Source: DASXYG01 sp036502625 (GTDB lineage: Bacteria; Actinomycetota; Actinomycetes; Streptosporangiales; Streptosporangiaceae). Taken from it: 64,000 nt of DNA. The notes beneath the pieces are model-generated. The model saw nothing but the letters and a program-made list of their open reading frames with translations. It was not told the origin of the DNA and ran no database searches. The stretch lies in NCBI GenBank assembly GCA_036502625.1, contig DASXYG010000130.1, positions 1-64,000 on the forward strand, in the 5' to 3' direction. Below are positions 19,455 through 28,500 of the stretch, piece by piece; the first letter of the stretch is position 1; each line of letters begins with the position of its first letter. Position numbers and translations under genes: made by a program.

Positions 19455-20216
19455 ATGCGCCGCGTGGAGCACGTGATGGGCATGCCGGTGGGCATCGACG
19501 TACGCCGCCCGGCGGTCGACCCGGGCCCGGTCCTGGACCGCTGCTACGCCCTGCTGCGCCGCGCCGACGACGTGTTCAGCCTGTGGCGCCGCGACACGCC
19601 CATGTCCCGGTACGCCGCGGGCGCGGCGGGCCTGGAGGAGGTGCCGCCGGAGATCGCGGGCGTACTGGCGCTGGCGCACCTGGCCCGGCTGCGGACGGGC
19701 GGCTGGTTCGCCGCGCGCCGCCCGGACGGCACCCCCGACCCGACCGGCATCGTGAAGGGCTGGGCGGTCGCCCGCGTCGCGGACGCGCTGGACGCCGCGG
19801 GGCTGACCTCGTGGTGCGTCAACGCCGCCGGGGACGTGTGCGTGCGCGGCGCGCCCGCGCCGGGCCGCCCCTGGCACGTCGGGATCGCCGACCCGCGCCG
19901 GCCGGGCGCGGTGGCGGACGTCGTCGCGGTCGGCGGGGCGGGCCGCGCGGCGGTGGCGACGTCGGGGGCCGCGGAGCGCGGCCCGCACATCTGGGACCCG
20001 TTCACCGGGCGGCCCGCGGCGGCGGACCCGCTGTCGGTGTCGGTGGTGTGCGCCGACCCCGTACGCGCGGACGTGCTGGCCACCGCCGCCGTCGCCCGCG
20101 GCCCGTCCTGCGTTGCCTGGCTGGACGCGGAGCCGGGCGTCGAGGCCCTGGCCATCGCCGCGGACGGCGCCGAGACGCGCACCCGGGGCTGGCCGCGCGG
20201 CGCCGCGCCCGCGTGA
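19455..20216 (+). CDS. apbE: FAD:protein FMN transferase (ApbE family)
   Basis: A 253-residue ApbE-like enzyme that transfers FMN from FAD to a threonine in FMN-binding domains. Recognisable family segments are MRRVEHVMGMPVGIDV at the N-terminus, the ADDVFSLWRRDTPMSRY region, DPTGIVKGWAVARVADAL, NAAGDVCVRG, and VATSGAAERGPHIWDPFTGRPA near residues 170-190. The last is the metal- and FAD-binding region. It is shorter than the usual 300 or so residues but the conserved blocks are present. It is the third gene of the reductase/FMN-binding operon, and its substrate is almost certainly the protein encoded just upstream. No signal peptide is visible; actinobacterial ApbE proteins may act on either side of the membrane. 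Confidence 0.9.
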   Translation: MRRVEHVMGMPVGIDVRRPAVDPGPVLDRCYALLRRADDVFSLWRRDTPMSRYAAGAAGLEEVPPEIAGVLALAHLARLRTGGWFAARRPDGTPDPTGIVKGWAVARVADALDAAGLTSWCVNAAGDVCVRGAPAPGRPWHVGIADPRRPGAVADVVAVGGAGRAAVATSGAAERGPHIWDPFTGRPAAADPLSVSVVCADPVRADVLATAAVARGPSCVAWLDAEPGVEALAIAADGAETRTRGWPRGAAPA

Positions 20217-20226
20217 GGCGTACGGG

Positions 20227-21039
20227 TCAGCGGCCCTGGAACTTCGGGGCGCGCTTCTCCACGAACGCCTGGGCCGCCTCCTTGTGGTCCTCGGTGCGGC
20301 CGGTGTGGTTGTGGTGGGCGGCCTCCATGTCGAGGCACTCGCCCAGCTCGCCGTGGACGGCGCGGTTGAGGTTCTCCTTCATGTACCGGTACGCGATGGA
20401 CGGGCCCTCGGCGAGGCGCCGGGCGCGGGCCATGACCTCGGACTCCAGGGTGTTCGCGGGGAAGACCGCGTTGACGATGCCGAGGCCCTCCGCCTCGGAC
20501 GCGGGGACCCGGTCGGCGAAGAAGTACAGCTCGCGCGCCTTCGCGGGGCCGACGAGCTGGGTCAGGAACCAGGTGCCGCCGTAGTCGCCGGCGAACGCGA
20601 CCTTGGCGAACGCGGTCGTCAGCACGGCGTCGTCCGCGGCGTAGCGCAGGTCGCAGGCCAGCGCGAGGGACAGGCCGGCGCCCGCGGCCGGGCCGGGCAG
20701 CGCGGCGATCGTGGGCTTCGGCATCTCGTACAGCTTCCCGCTGGTGGCGCGGTGGCTGAGGCGCTGCCGGTGCACCTTCACGTCGTACGGCACGGGGGCG
20801 CGCGAGCCGTCGGCCATGGCCTTGACGTCGCCGCCCGCGCAGAACGCGCCGCCCGCGCCGGTCAGCACGACCACGCGCACGTCGTCGTCGACCTCGAAGG
20901 CGGCGAGCGTACGGGCCAGCGCGTCCAGCATCTCGGGCGTGAGCGCGTTGCGCCGCTCGGGGCGGTTCATGGTGATCACGCCGACCCCGTCGTCGACGCG
21001 CGCCAGCAGGTGTTCGGTGCCGGTGTCGATCTCAGTCAT
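20227..21039 (-). CDS. Enoyl-CoA hydratase/isomerase family protein
   Basis: A 270-residue crotonase-fold protein. The CoA-binding start is GVGVITMNRPERRNALTPEML. The first oxyanion-hole strand is GAGGAFCAGGDVKAMADG and the second is IAALPGPAAGAGLSLALACDLRYAA. The region that usually carries catalytic glutamates reads FAKVAFAGDYGGTWFLTQLVG, so the first hydratase glutamate is replaced and the activity may be isomerase or another crotonase reaction. The C-terminal helix region (AAHHNHTGRTEDHKEAAQAFVEKRAPKF) is normal. The ATG overlaps the stop of the upstream VOC protein by four bases, so the two are translationally coupled. It faces the ApbE gene convergently. Confidence 0.9.
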   Translation of the reverse strand: MTEIDTGTEHLLARVDDGVGVITMNRPERRNALTPEMLDALARTLAAFEVDDDVRVVVLTGAGGAFCAGGDVKAMADGSRAPVPYDVKVHRQRLSHRATSGKLYEMPKPTIAALPGPAAGAGLSLALACDLRYAADDAVLTTAFAKVAFAGDYGGTWFLTQLVGPAKARELYFFADRVPASEAEGLGIVNAVFPANTLESEVMARARRLAEGPSIAYRYMKENLNRAVHGELGECLDMEAAHHNHTGRTEDHKEAAQAFVEKRAPKFQGR

Positions 21040-21797
21040 CGGTCTCCGTCCGTACGGGCGTCCATGCGGACGCCGCAGATCTCGTACGTACCCTGGTGCG
21101 CCGGGCGATCCAGGGACACGCCTGTCACCCCTTCGCCCGCCCGCTCCCCGACCGGGACGAACTCAACAACCTGCCGCCCCTCGTCGAGCACCAGCCGGGT
21201 CCCCCCGGATCCCCGCCCGCCCGCGCCGTCGGGGCCGCCGGGCGCTTCGGGCGCCAGCCCCAGCACCTCACCCCAGCGCCGCGCCACGGCGGGTGGGTCG
21301 GTGGCCGCGACGGTGATCCCGGTGATGCCGCCCGGCTCGTGCGCGGGCGCGCCGCCGGTCCACTCCGGGCCCGCCCAGTGCCAGGACTCCGGGGGCCGGG
21401 CGGCGTCCAGGGAGACGATCGCGCCCGGGACGTCGCGGGGGTGCAGGTGGGTGCCGCTGATGTCGGGGCGGTCGTCCTGCCACACGACGCGGACGCCCAG
21501 GGCGGTGAGCCGGGCGCGGGCGGCGTCGAGGCCGGCGAGCTGGAAGATCGCCATGTACCCGGCGTCGCCGCCGCGGCGGTCGAGGTAGCGGCCGGCCGTG
21601 GTGCCGTCGCGCACGGGGGCGACGACCTCGAGGAACGTGTCCCCCACCGCGTAGACGGCGTTCCTGAGGCCGAACCTGGCGATGCCGGGGTCGGCGTACG
21701 GGGCCCGCAGGCCGAGGTCGGATTCCAGCCGGGCGGCCACCGCGTCGAGATCGCGCGCGACGAGGGCCACCTGGCGCAGGCGCACATCCGAGGGCAT
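21036..21797 (-). CDS. VOC (glyoxalase/dioxygenase superfamily) protein, two-module
   Basis: A 253-residue protein with a vicinal oxygen chelate fold. The first module opens VRLRQVALVARDLDAVAARLESDLGLR and includes NAVYAVGDTFLEVVAPV, whose glutamate is the usual metal-ligand position. The second module begins near residue 155 with GITGITVAATDPPAVARRWGEVLGL and ends VVEFVPVGE. The overall layout recalls glyoxalase-like domain proteins of about 250 residues rather than single-module VOC proteins. The substrate is unknown. Its stop overlaps the ATG of the enoyl-CoA hydratase gene (ATGA), so the two probably act in one acyl-CoA or related pathway. Confidence 0.87.
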   Translation of the reverse strand: MPSDVRLRQVALVARDLDAVAARLESDLGLRAPYADPGIARFGLRNAVYAVGDTFLEVVAPVRDGTTAGRYLDRRGGDAGYMAIFQLAGLDAARARLTALGVRVVWQDDRPDISGTHLHPRDVPGAIVSLDAARPPESWHWAGPEWTGGAPAHEPGGITGITVAATDPPAVARRWGEVLGLAPEAPGGPDGAGGRGSGGTRLVLDEGRQVVEFVPVGERAGEGVTGVSLDRPAHQGTYEICGVRMDARTDGDR

Positions 21798-21854
21798 CCC
21801 CCGACCCTACGCCGGACCAGAATCCGGTTCTACAAATGGGGGCGGCGCCCGGGA

Positions 21855-22244
21855 TCAGCCCAGGTCGGCCTGCTCGGCGCGCCGCTCCTGGCTCCGCCGG
21901 TGGAAGAACGCCCCGAACGAACCGGCGAGCGTGGCCACGATGCTGATGCCGTACGCCTCGAGGAACACGTCGACGATCCTGCCCCAGGTGGTGACCGGGT
22001 TCCGCATCTGCGAGGACACGGTCAGCAACTGCGTCGTGGTGAAGAACAGCGCGTCACCGAACGACCGGATCTCGGTTTGCGGCCCGTTCCGTTCGGCGTA
22101 GTAGATCGCCACGGTGGCGATCAGGTCGATGCCGATGCTGATCACCACGATGGCCGCGAGCCGACTGCGCAAATGCAGGTGGGTGGGGGTGTCCGCGCGG
22201 ACGATGGCGGACAGCTCGCGGAGGGCGTTCCGCATGAATTCCAT
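21855..22244 (-). CDS. Small two-helix potassium-channel-like membrane protein with atypical filter
   Basis: A 129-residue protein with the layout of a two-transmembrane ion channel. TM1 is about residues 29-50 (AAIVVISIGIDLIATVAIYYA), a re-entrant pore-helix-like stretch FGDALFFTTTQLLTVSSQ spans 63-79, and TM2 is about 88-113 (FLEAYGISIVATLAGSFGAFF). The potassium selectivity filter TVGYG is expected after the pore helix, but here it reads TVSSQ, so K+ selectivity is doubtful. A basic tail with RRSQERRAEQ follows. The start at 22244 is one of two nearby in-frame ATGs (22244, 22235). It is divergent from the protease gene at 22367 and shares the 122-bp gap with that large cluster. Confidence 0.75.
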   Translation of the reverse strand: MEFMRNALRELSAIVRADTPTHLHLRSRLAAIVVISIGIDLIATVAIYYAERNGPQTEIRSFGDALFFTTTQLLTVSSQMRNPVTTWGRIVDVFLEAYGISIVATLAGSFGAFFHRRSQERRAEQADLG

Positions 22245-22366
22245 GCGCGCCGTCTTACCACCCCGGCCGCGATTACGGAGTGTGGCCACCTTCGGCCGTG
22301 GACGGCGACTACGCAACGTGCTGTCATGTGAGGCCCCGCGGTGGGGGCGGGAAAGGAGCGCCTGCC

Positions 22367-23926
22367 ATGCCGGACGATCTTTTAGCGGTGAAAGAGCGGG
22401 CCGTGGAACGGCTGCTCGCACTACCCGGTGTGACCGGAGTGGGCCTGGGAGGCCGGGTACGCGGCGGCCGCCCGGTCGACGAGCCGGTGCTGAAGGTGTT
22501 CGTGGAGCGCAAGCGCCCGGTGGCCGAGCTGGCGCCGGACGAGGTGCTCCCGGCGGAGATCGAGGGCTACGGCGTGGACGTCTCCGAGGCCGGCTACGCC
22601 GTCGACTTCGTGGACCCGGCGCCGCCGGAGCCGGGCTCGCCGCTGGTGGGGCCCACGGACGACGACACCGGGAAGTACCGACCGCTGCGCGGCGGCACGC
22701 AGTTCCAGGCGGACGTCAGCGGCGCGGGCACCGGCACCCTCGGCTGCCTCCTGGTCGACCCCACCGAGAACGTGCCGAACACGAGCCGTACGAAGGTGTA
22801 CGCGCTGACCAACCTGCACGTCCTGCGGCACACCGACGAGAAGACCGGCGCGCTGCTCGACGCCCCGGTCGAGGGCTCGACGCGCTGCGGCCAGCCGACG
22901 AAGTACGACAGCGTCACGAAGTGCTGCTCCGACCAGTTCGGCACGTACGTGAAGGGCGCGCGCGACACCGTGCGCGACGCCGCCATCGCGAAGCTCGACC
23001 CCGGCCAGGTGTGGCGCGCCGAGGTCGAGGGCATCGGCCCGATCGACGCGATCGCGGTGCCGCCGACCCCGCAGGACGCGCAGTCGCACACCTACCAGCT
23101 CCGCAAGCGCGGCTCCACGACCCGGCTGACCGGCGGCACGGTCGAGGCCGTCAACTCCTCGGTGCAGACCAAGGACGGGCTGCTGCGCACCAACGTGATC
23201 GTGATGACGCCGAACCCGAACCGGGACATCCGCCCGGGCAAGCAGGTGTTCGCCGCCGACCACGGCGACTCCGGATCGCTGGTCGTCAACGCCACCCGGC
23301 AGGCGGTCGGGCTGCTGTTCGGCGGCACCGCGAGCGAGGACGCCAACCACAACCCGATCCCGATCGTCAAGGCGCACATCACCCCGCTCGCCGACGTCCT
23401 GAACGCGTTCGGCGCGAGCTTCCCGGTGACGGTCGCGGTCTCCCAGGCGAACGGCGAGGACTGCACGGTGCCCGGCGGGCAGCCGGTCGCCCTGCCGGAA
23501 CCGCCCCGCGAGCTGCTCCCGTCCGGGTTCGCCGGGCCCGTCGCGTACGGCACCGTCATGACCCGGGTGCGCGCCGACCTGGAGGGGTCGGCGGCCGGGC
23601 GGCGCCTGGCCGCGCTGTGGCTCGCCCATCACGAGGAACTGCTCGACCTCGTCGACCACCGGCGCCGCGTCACGATCGCGTGGCACCGCGGCGGCGGCCC
23701 GGCGCTGTTCCAGACGCTGCTGCGGATGGCCGCCAACCCGAGGATCGCCATGCCGGCCACCATCAACGGCGTCTCGCCGATGACGCGCGCCGACCGCATC
23801 CTCACCGTGATCCACGCCAACGCCTCACCGGCGTTGCGCGACGCGCTCGATCTCGCCCGCGCGTCCCTGCCGGACCCGGCGCTGCTGACGTACGACCAGT
23901 TCCTCGGGGCGCTGGCCGCGAGGTGA
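22367..23926 (+). CDS. Trypsin-fold serine protease, first gene of the six-gene cluster
   Basis: A 519-residue serine protease without a signal peptide. Residues 8-72 form a small N-terminal module (ERAVERLLALPGVTGVGLGG ... VLKVFVERKRPV ... EIEGYGVDV) seen before bacterial trypsin-like domains. The chymotrypsin fold shows H151 in YALTNLHVLRH, D204 in TVRDAAIAKLD and S302 in AADHGDSGSLVVN, a complete triad. A CC pair (186-187) may bind metal or form a disulphide. The C-terminal domain (about 405-519) contains VTIAWHRGGGPALFQTLLRM. It is also present in the next gene, as is the N-terminal module. AAAGGAG precedes the ATG by nine bases. It is likely cytoplasmic and may process proteins encoded downstream (inference). 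Confidence 0.85.
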   Translation: MPDDLLAVKERAVERLLALPGVTGVGLGGRVRGGRPVDEPVLKVFVERKRPVAELAPDEVLPAEIEGYGVDVSEAGYAVDFVDPAPPEPGSPLVGPTDDDTGKYRPLRGGTQFQADVSGAGTGTLGCLLVDPTENVPNTSRTKVYALTNLHVLRHTDEKTGALLDAPVEGSTRCGQPTKYDSVTKCCSDQFGTYVKGARDTVRDAAIAKLDPGQVWRAEVEGIGPIDAIAVPPTPQDAQSHTYQLRKRGSTTRLTGGTVEAVNSSVQTKDGLLRTNVIVMTPNPNRDIRPGKQVFAADHGDSGSLVVNATRQAVGLLFGGTASEDANHNPIPIVKAHITPLADVLNAFGASFPVTVAVSQANGEDCTVPGGQPVALPEPPRELLPSGFAGPVAYGTVMTRVRADLEGSAAGRRLAALWLAHHEELLDLVDHRRRVTIAWHRGGGPALFQTLLRMAANPRIAMPATINGVSPMTRADRILTVIHANASPALRDALDLARASLPDPALLTYDQFLGALAAR

Positions 23927-23936
23927 AGGGGGCATC

Positions 23937-25544
23937 GTGCCCGACAACGACTCCGGTACCCCCGGACCCCGCGATCCGGAGACCATCACCCGGATCAAGC
24001 GGGACGCGACCCAGCGGCTGCTGGCGATCCCCAACGTGGTGGCCGTCGGCATCGGCCCGAAGATGACCGGCGACGCGGCCACCGGCGAGCCCGCGATCAA
24101 GGTGTTCGTACGGGAGAAGCTCCCGGCCGAGCGGGTGCCGGCCGGCGAGCTGATACCGCCGCGCATCGAGGGCGTGCTCACCGACGTGGAGCTCGGCGGC
24201 GACGAGATCCCGATCACCGCGCCGGTGGACGAGCCCGGCGTGTTCAACATCGCGGCCCAGCCGTTCGACGACACGACGCAGCGGCCCGTACAGGGCGGCT
24301 ACCAGCTCACCTCGGTCGGCAGCACGGGCCACGGCACGCTCGGCTGCCTGCTGTGGGACCCGGCGAACCACGAGGTCGGCTACGCCCTGACGAACATGCA
24401 CGTGGTGCAGCCGCCGGACATCACGTCGGTGACGAAGAACGTCACGAAGCTGGGCCAGCCGGCCGGGGACGACAGCAGCAGCAAGTGCTGCAACGACGTC
24501 ATCGGCCTGTTCGCCGGCGGCGGCAAGTCCGCCGACCGGGACGAGGCCCTGGTGAAGCTGTCGCCGGCGATGAAGTGGCAGGCGAAGATCGTCGGCATCG
24601 GGCTGGTCGCGGGCAAGCACACCCTCATCCAGAACGACGTCACCGGCACGCCGTACAAGGTCGCCAAGCGCGGCCAGCGCTCCACGCTGACCGGCGGCAC
24701 GATCAGCGCGATGCAGGCCACCACCGGCACGGGCGAGACCGACAACCTGATCATCATCAAGCCCAACCCGAACACCTCGGCGGGCACCCAGACCGTGTAC
24801 TTCGCCATCGAGGGCGACTCCGGTTCCGCGCTGGTCAACGCCGCGAACGAGGTCGTCGCGCTGGTCAAGTCGCGCGACGACGCGGGCAACGCGTACGCGT
24901 TCCACATCGACCACGTGCTGAAGCGGCTGAAGGACACCGACGGCGTCACCGCCGAGGTGGCGACCGCGACCAGCGAGACCGACGTGCACACCGTGCCGGG
25001 CGGCACGTTCGTCGAGGTGCCGCCCGAGGTGGCCGAGCGGGTGGCCGCCGACCCCGCCGACCGGTCCGCGTTCACCGGGTCCGGCGGGCGCGCGCCGCTG
25101 AACGCGCCGTGGTTCTCCGACATCGTGCCGTCTCCGCGCACGGTCGCGGCCGTCCTCGACGACCTGGCGGCGTCCGAGTCGGGGCGGCTGCTGCTCGCGC
25201 TGTGGCGGGCGCGCGGCGCCGAGGTGCGCGCGCTGGTCGACGGCAACCGGCACGTCACGATCATGTGGCACCGCGGCGGCGGCGCGGCGCTCATGCAGCT
25301 CATGCTGCGGCTGCCCGCCGACCCGCGCCGCGCGCTGCCCGCGACCCTGAACGGCGAGCCGCTGATGGCGTGCGTGGACCGGCTCGCCGCCGTGCTCGCC
25401 CGCGAGGGGACGCCGGGGCTGCGCGCGGACCTGGCGCGCGCCCGCGCCGTACTGCCCGACCTGTCCGGGATGACCTATGCGCGGCTGGTCGCCGTCCTCG
25501 GTGCCGCGCCGGACGCCGCGAAGGAGCTGATCGTCGATGCCTGA
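23937..25544 (+). CDS. Trypsin-fold serine protease, paralogue of the preceding gene
   Basis: A 535-residue paralogue with the same three-part architecture. The N-terminal module covers residues 20-85 (KRDATQRLLAIPNVVAVGIG ... AIKVFVREKLPAE). The protease domain has H155 in ALTNMHVVQ, D202 in ADRDEALVKL and S295 in IEGDSGSALVN. The CC pair recurs at 184-185. The C-terminal domain (about 405-530) includes VTIMWHRGGGAALMQLMLRL and FNG-like PATLNGEPLMACVDRL. The GTG start at 23937 has AGGGGG five bases upstream and lies ten bases after the first protease gene. Its end overlaps the next start by eight bases. Both triads look intact, so the two may differ in substrate rather than one being a dead partner. 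Confidence 0.85.
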   Translation: MPDNDSGTPGPRDPETITRIKRDATQRLLAIPNVVAVGIGPKMTGDAATGEPAIKVFVREKLPAERVPAGELIPPRIEGVLTDVELGGDEIPITAPVDEPGVFNIAAQPFDDTTQRPVQGGYQLTSVGSTGHGTLGCLLWDPANHEVGYALTNMHVVQPPDITSVTKNVTKLGQPAGDDSSSKCCNDVIGLFAGGGKSADRDEALVKLSPAMKWQAKIVGIGLVAGKHTLIQNDVTGTPYKVAKRGQRSTLTGGTISAMQATTGTGETDNLIIIKPNPNTSAGTQTVYFAIEGDSGSALVNAANEVVALVKSRDDAGNAYAFHIDHVLKRLKDTDGVTAEVATATSETDVHTVPGGTFVEVPPEVAERVAADPADRSAFTGSGGRAPLNAPWFSDIVPSPRTVAAVLDDLAASESGRLLLALWRARGAEVRALVDGNRHVTIMWHRGGGAALMQLMLRLPADPRRALPATLNGEPLMACVDRLAAVLAREGTPGLRADLARARAVLPDLSGMTYARLVAVLGAAPDAAKELIVDA

Positions 25545-28500
25545 CGCCGCAGGGAGCATCGAGCGCCTGGCCGTCGAGCTGGCCGGGGTGCTCGGCTCCG
25601 TCACGAACCGGTTCGGCGACGACGGCGCGCTGGACACCTTCGACGAGCTCGGCGTGCACTTCCCCGACGAGTTCCTCACCCAGCCGCAGATCAGCGCCGC
25701 GCGGCAGACGGTCTTCACGGTCGGCGCCGAGCTGGAACCGCTGACCGCGACGCTGGTCACGGCGATCGAGGGCGGCGACGACACCGGGACGCTGGCCGCG
25801 TCCGTGGCGCTGCTGGCGCAGTGCGGACGGGTGGTCGCCGCGATACCGCAGCTCGGCGACGCGCTCGAGGCGAACGCGACGACCCTGCCCGGCATCACGA
25901 AGGTGGAGGTCGACGCGCTGGTGGCGGACTTCCCCGCCAAGGTCGCCGACCTGCTGATCGCCGACGTCCTCCGGCTGTCCACGCCGGCCGCGGCCGTCCT
26001 CGAGGTGTTCGGCGTCCTGGAGCGCACGTTCGACCCCGGCGACCCGGACGACCCGGCGCGCCCGCCGTTCGAGGCCGTCAGCGTGCACCTGGACCGGCTC
26101 GTACCGGCGATCACCGACCCGGTGCGGCACCTCCAGGGCCTGTACGGGTGGGGCGGCGCGTCCTTCGACGCGGGGAAGCTGCTCGGCGTGCTCGAATCGG
26201 CGATGGCCGCGCTCGGGCTGCCCGTCATGTTCACCCCCGCGACCGGCACGACACCCCCGTCATTGCAGTTCTTCGCGTTCGACCTGACGCCGACCGCCGA
26301 CGGCAAGGGCCTGAAGCTGGGCGTGGTGCTGTCCGGCAACAGCGTCGCGGCGTTCGACTTCCCGCTGTCGCCGCCCACCTGGTCCGCGCACGTCGCGCTG
26401 ACCGGCTCGCTGCCCGCGGACACCGGCGGCGAGATCCGCCCGCCGTTCGACATCACGCTGACGCCGCCGTCAGGGACACTCACCGGCGGCGCGACCGTCG
26501 GCGTCACCGCGCAGCCGCCGCAGCCGTTCATGCTGCTCGGCGAGGCGGGCGGCAGCCGCCTGGAGTTCGCGTCGGCGCGGCTGGACGCGGGCGTGACGAT
26601 GGCGTTCGACACCGGTACGGGCACGGCCACGGCGGGGCCGGTCGCCGACGGGGAGATCACCGGCGGCAAGCTGGTCGTCGACTCATCCGGCGGCGACGGG
26701 TTCATCGCCACGCTGCTGTCCGGCATCCACTTCGAGACCGACTTCGGCGTCGGGTTCACCTTCGCGCCGGACACCGGCCTGCACTTCCACGGCTCGGGCG
26801 CGCTGGAGATCCAGATCCCGGTGCACGTCGAGCTCGGCCCGATCGAGGTGCAGGCCGTCTACCTGCGCGCCGGGCTCCAGGACGCGACGGTGCCGGTGGA
26901 GCTGTCCGCCGGGTTCTCCGCGAACCTCGGCGTGCTCCAGGCCAGCGTCGACCGGCTCGGCCTGCTGGCCACGCTGTCGTTCCCCGACGGCGGCGGCAAC
27001 CTCGGGCCCGCGGACCTCGCGTTCGGCTTCAAGCCGCCGAACGGGGTGGGGCTCGCGGTGAACGCGGCCGTCCTGACCGGCGGCGGGTTCCTCGACATCG
27101 ACACCGCGGCCGGCGAGTACTCAGGCGCGCTGGAACTGGAACTGCTGGACTTCCTGTCGATCAAGGCGATCGGCCTGATCACGACCCGGATGCCGGACGG
27201 AACCCAGGGCTTCTCGATGCTCATGGTGCTGACCGCGGAGTTCCCCGGCGGCCTCCAGCTCGGCTTCGGGTTCAAGCTCATCGGCGTCGGCGGCATCGTC
27301 GGCCTGAACCGCGGCATGCGGCTGGACGCGATCGCCGAGGGCGTGCGCACGGGCGCCATCGAGTCGGTCATGTTCCCGCAGGACGTGATCGCCAACGCGC
27401 CGCGCATCATCTCCGACCTGAAGGCGTTCTTCCCGCCGGAGGACGGCATCTTCCTGATCGGCCCGATGGCGAAGCTCGGCTGGGGCACGCCGACGCTGGT
27501 CAGCGCGTCCGTCGGGGTGATCATCGAGGTCCCGGGCAACATCGCGCTGCTCGGCGTGCTCCAGGTCGCGCTGCCCGCCGAGGACGAGGCGATCCTGCTG
27601 CTCCAGGTCAACTTCGCGGGCGCCATCGAGTTCGACAAGCAGCGCATCTGGTTCTTCGCGTCGCTGTACCACTCCCGCGTGCTCACGATCACCATCGAGG
27701 GCGAGATGGGGCTGCTGATCGCGTACGGCGACCAGCCCGACTTCGTCATCAGCGTCGGCGGGTTCCACCCCGCGTTCACGCCGCCGCCGCTGCCGTTCCC
27801 GGTGCCGAAGCGGATCGCGATCAACCTGCTGAACACGTCCGCCGCGCGCATCGGCGTGGACGGCTACTTCGCCGTCACGAGCAACACCGTGCAGTTCGGC
27901 GCGCACGCGGAGATGTTCTTCGGGTTCAGCGCGCTGAGCCTCGAAGGGCACCTCGGGTTCGACGCGCTGTTCCAGTTCTCGCCGTTCCAGTTCGTCATCG
28001 CCGTCCACGCCGACGTGTCGCTCAAGGCGTTCGGCGTCGGCGTGTTCACCGTCACCCTGGACGGGACGCTCAGCGGCCCGGCGCCGTGGGAGATCAAGGG
28101 CAGCGCGTCCATCTCGTTCTTCTTCTTCTCGATCGGCGTCGACTTCGACATCTCGTGGGGCGAGGCGCGCGACACGACGCTGCCGCCGGTCGACGTGCTG
28201 CCGCTGCTGTCCGGCGAGCTGGCGAAGGCGGAGAGCTGGCGCACCCGCAACCCGGCGGGCGGCGCGCCGCTGGTCAGCCTGCGGCGGCTCGCCGAGGGCG
28301 AGTCCGATTTCGTGCTGCACCCGCTGGGCACCCTGTTCGTCCAGCAGCGCGCCGTGCCGCTGGACATCACGGTGGACAAGGTCGGCGGCGACCGCGCCGC
28401 CGACGTCAACCGGGTGGCGCTCGACATCGACGACACCGGCGGGGGAAGCGGCCTGGTCAAGGTGTCCGACGCGCAGGACGAGTTCGCGCTGGCCCAGTTC

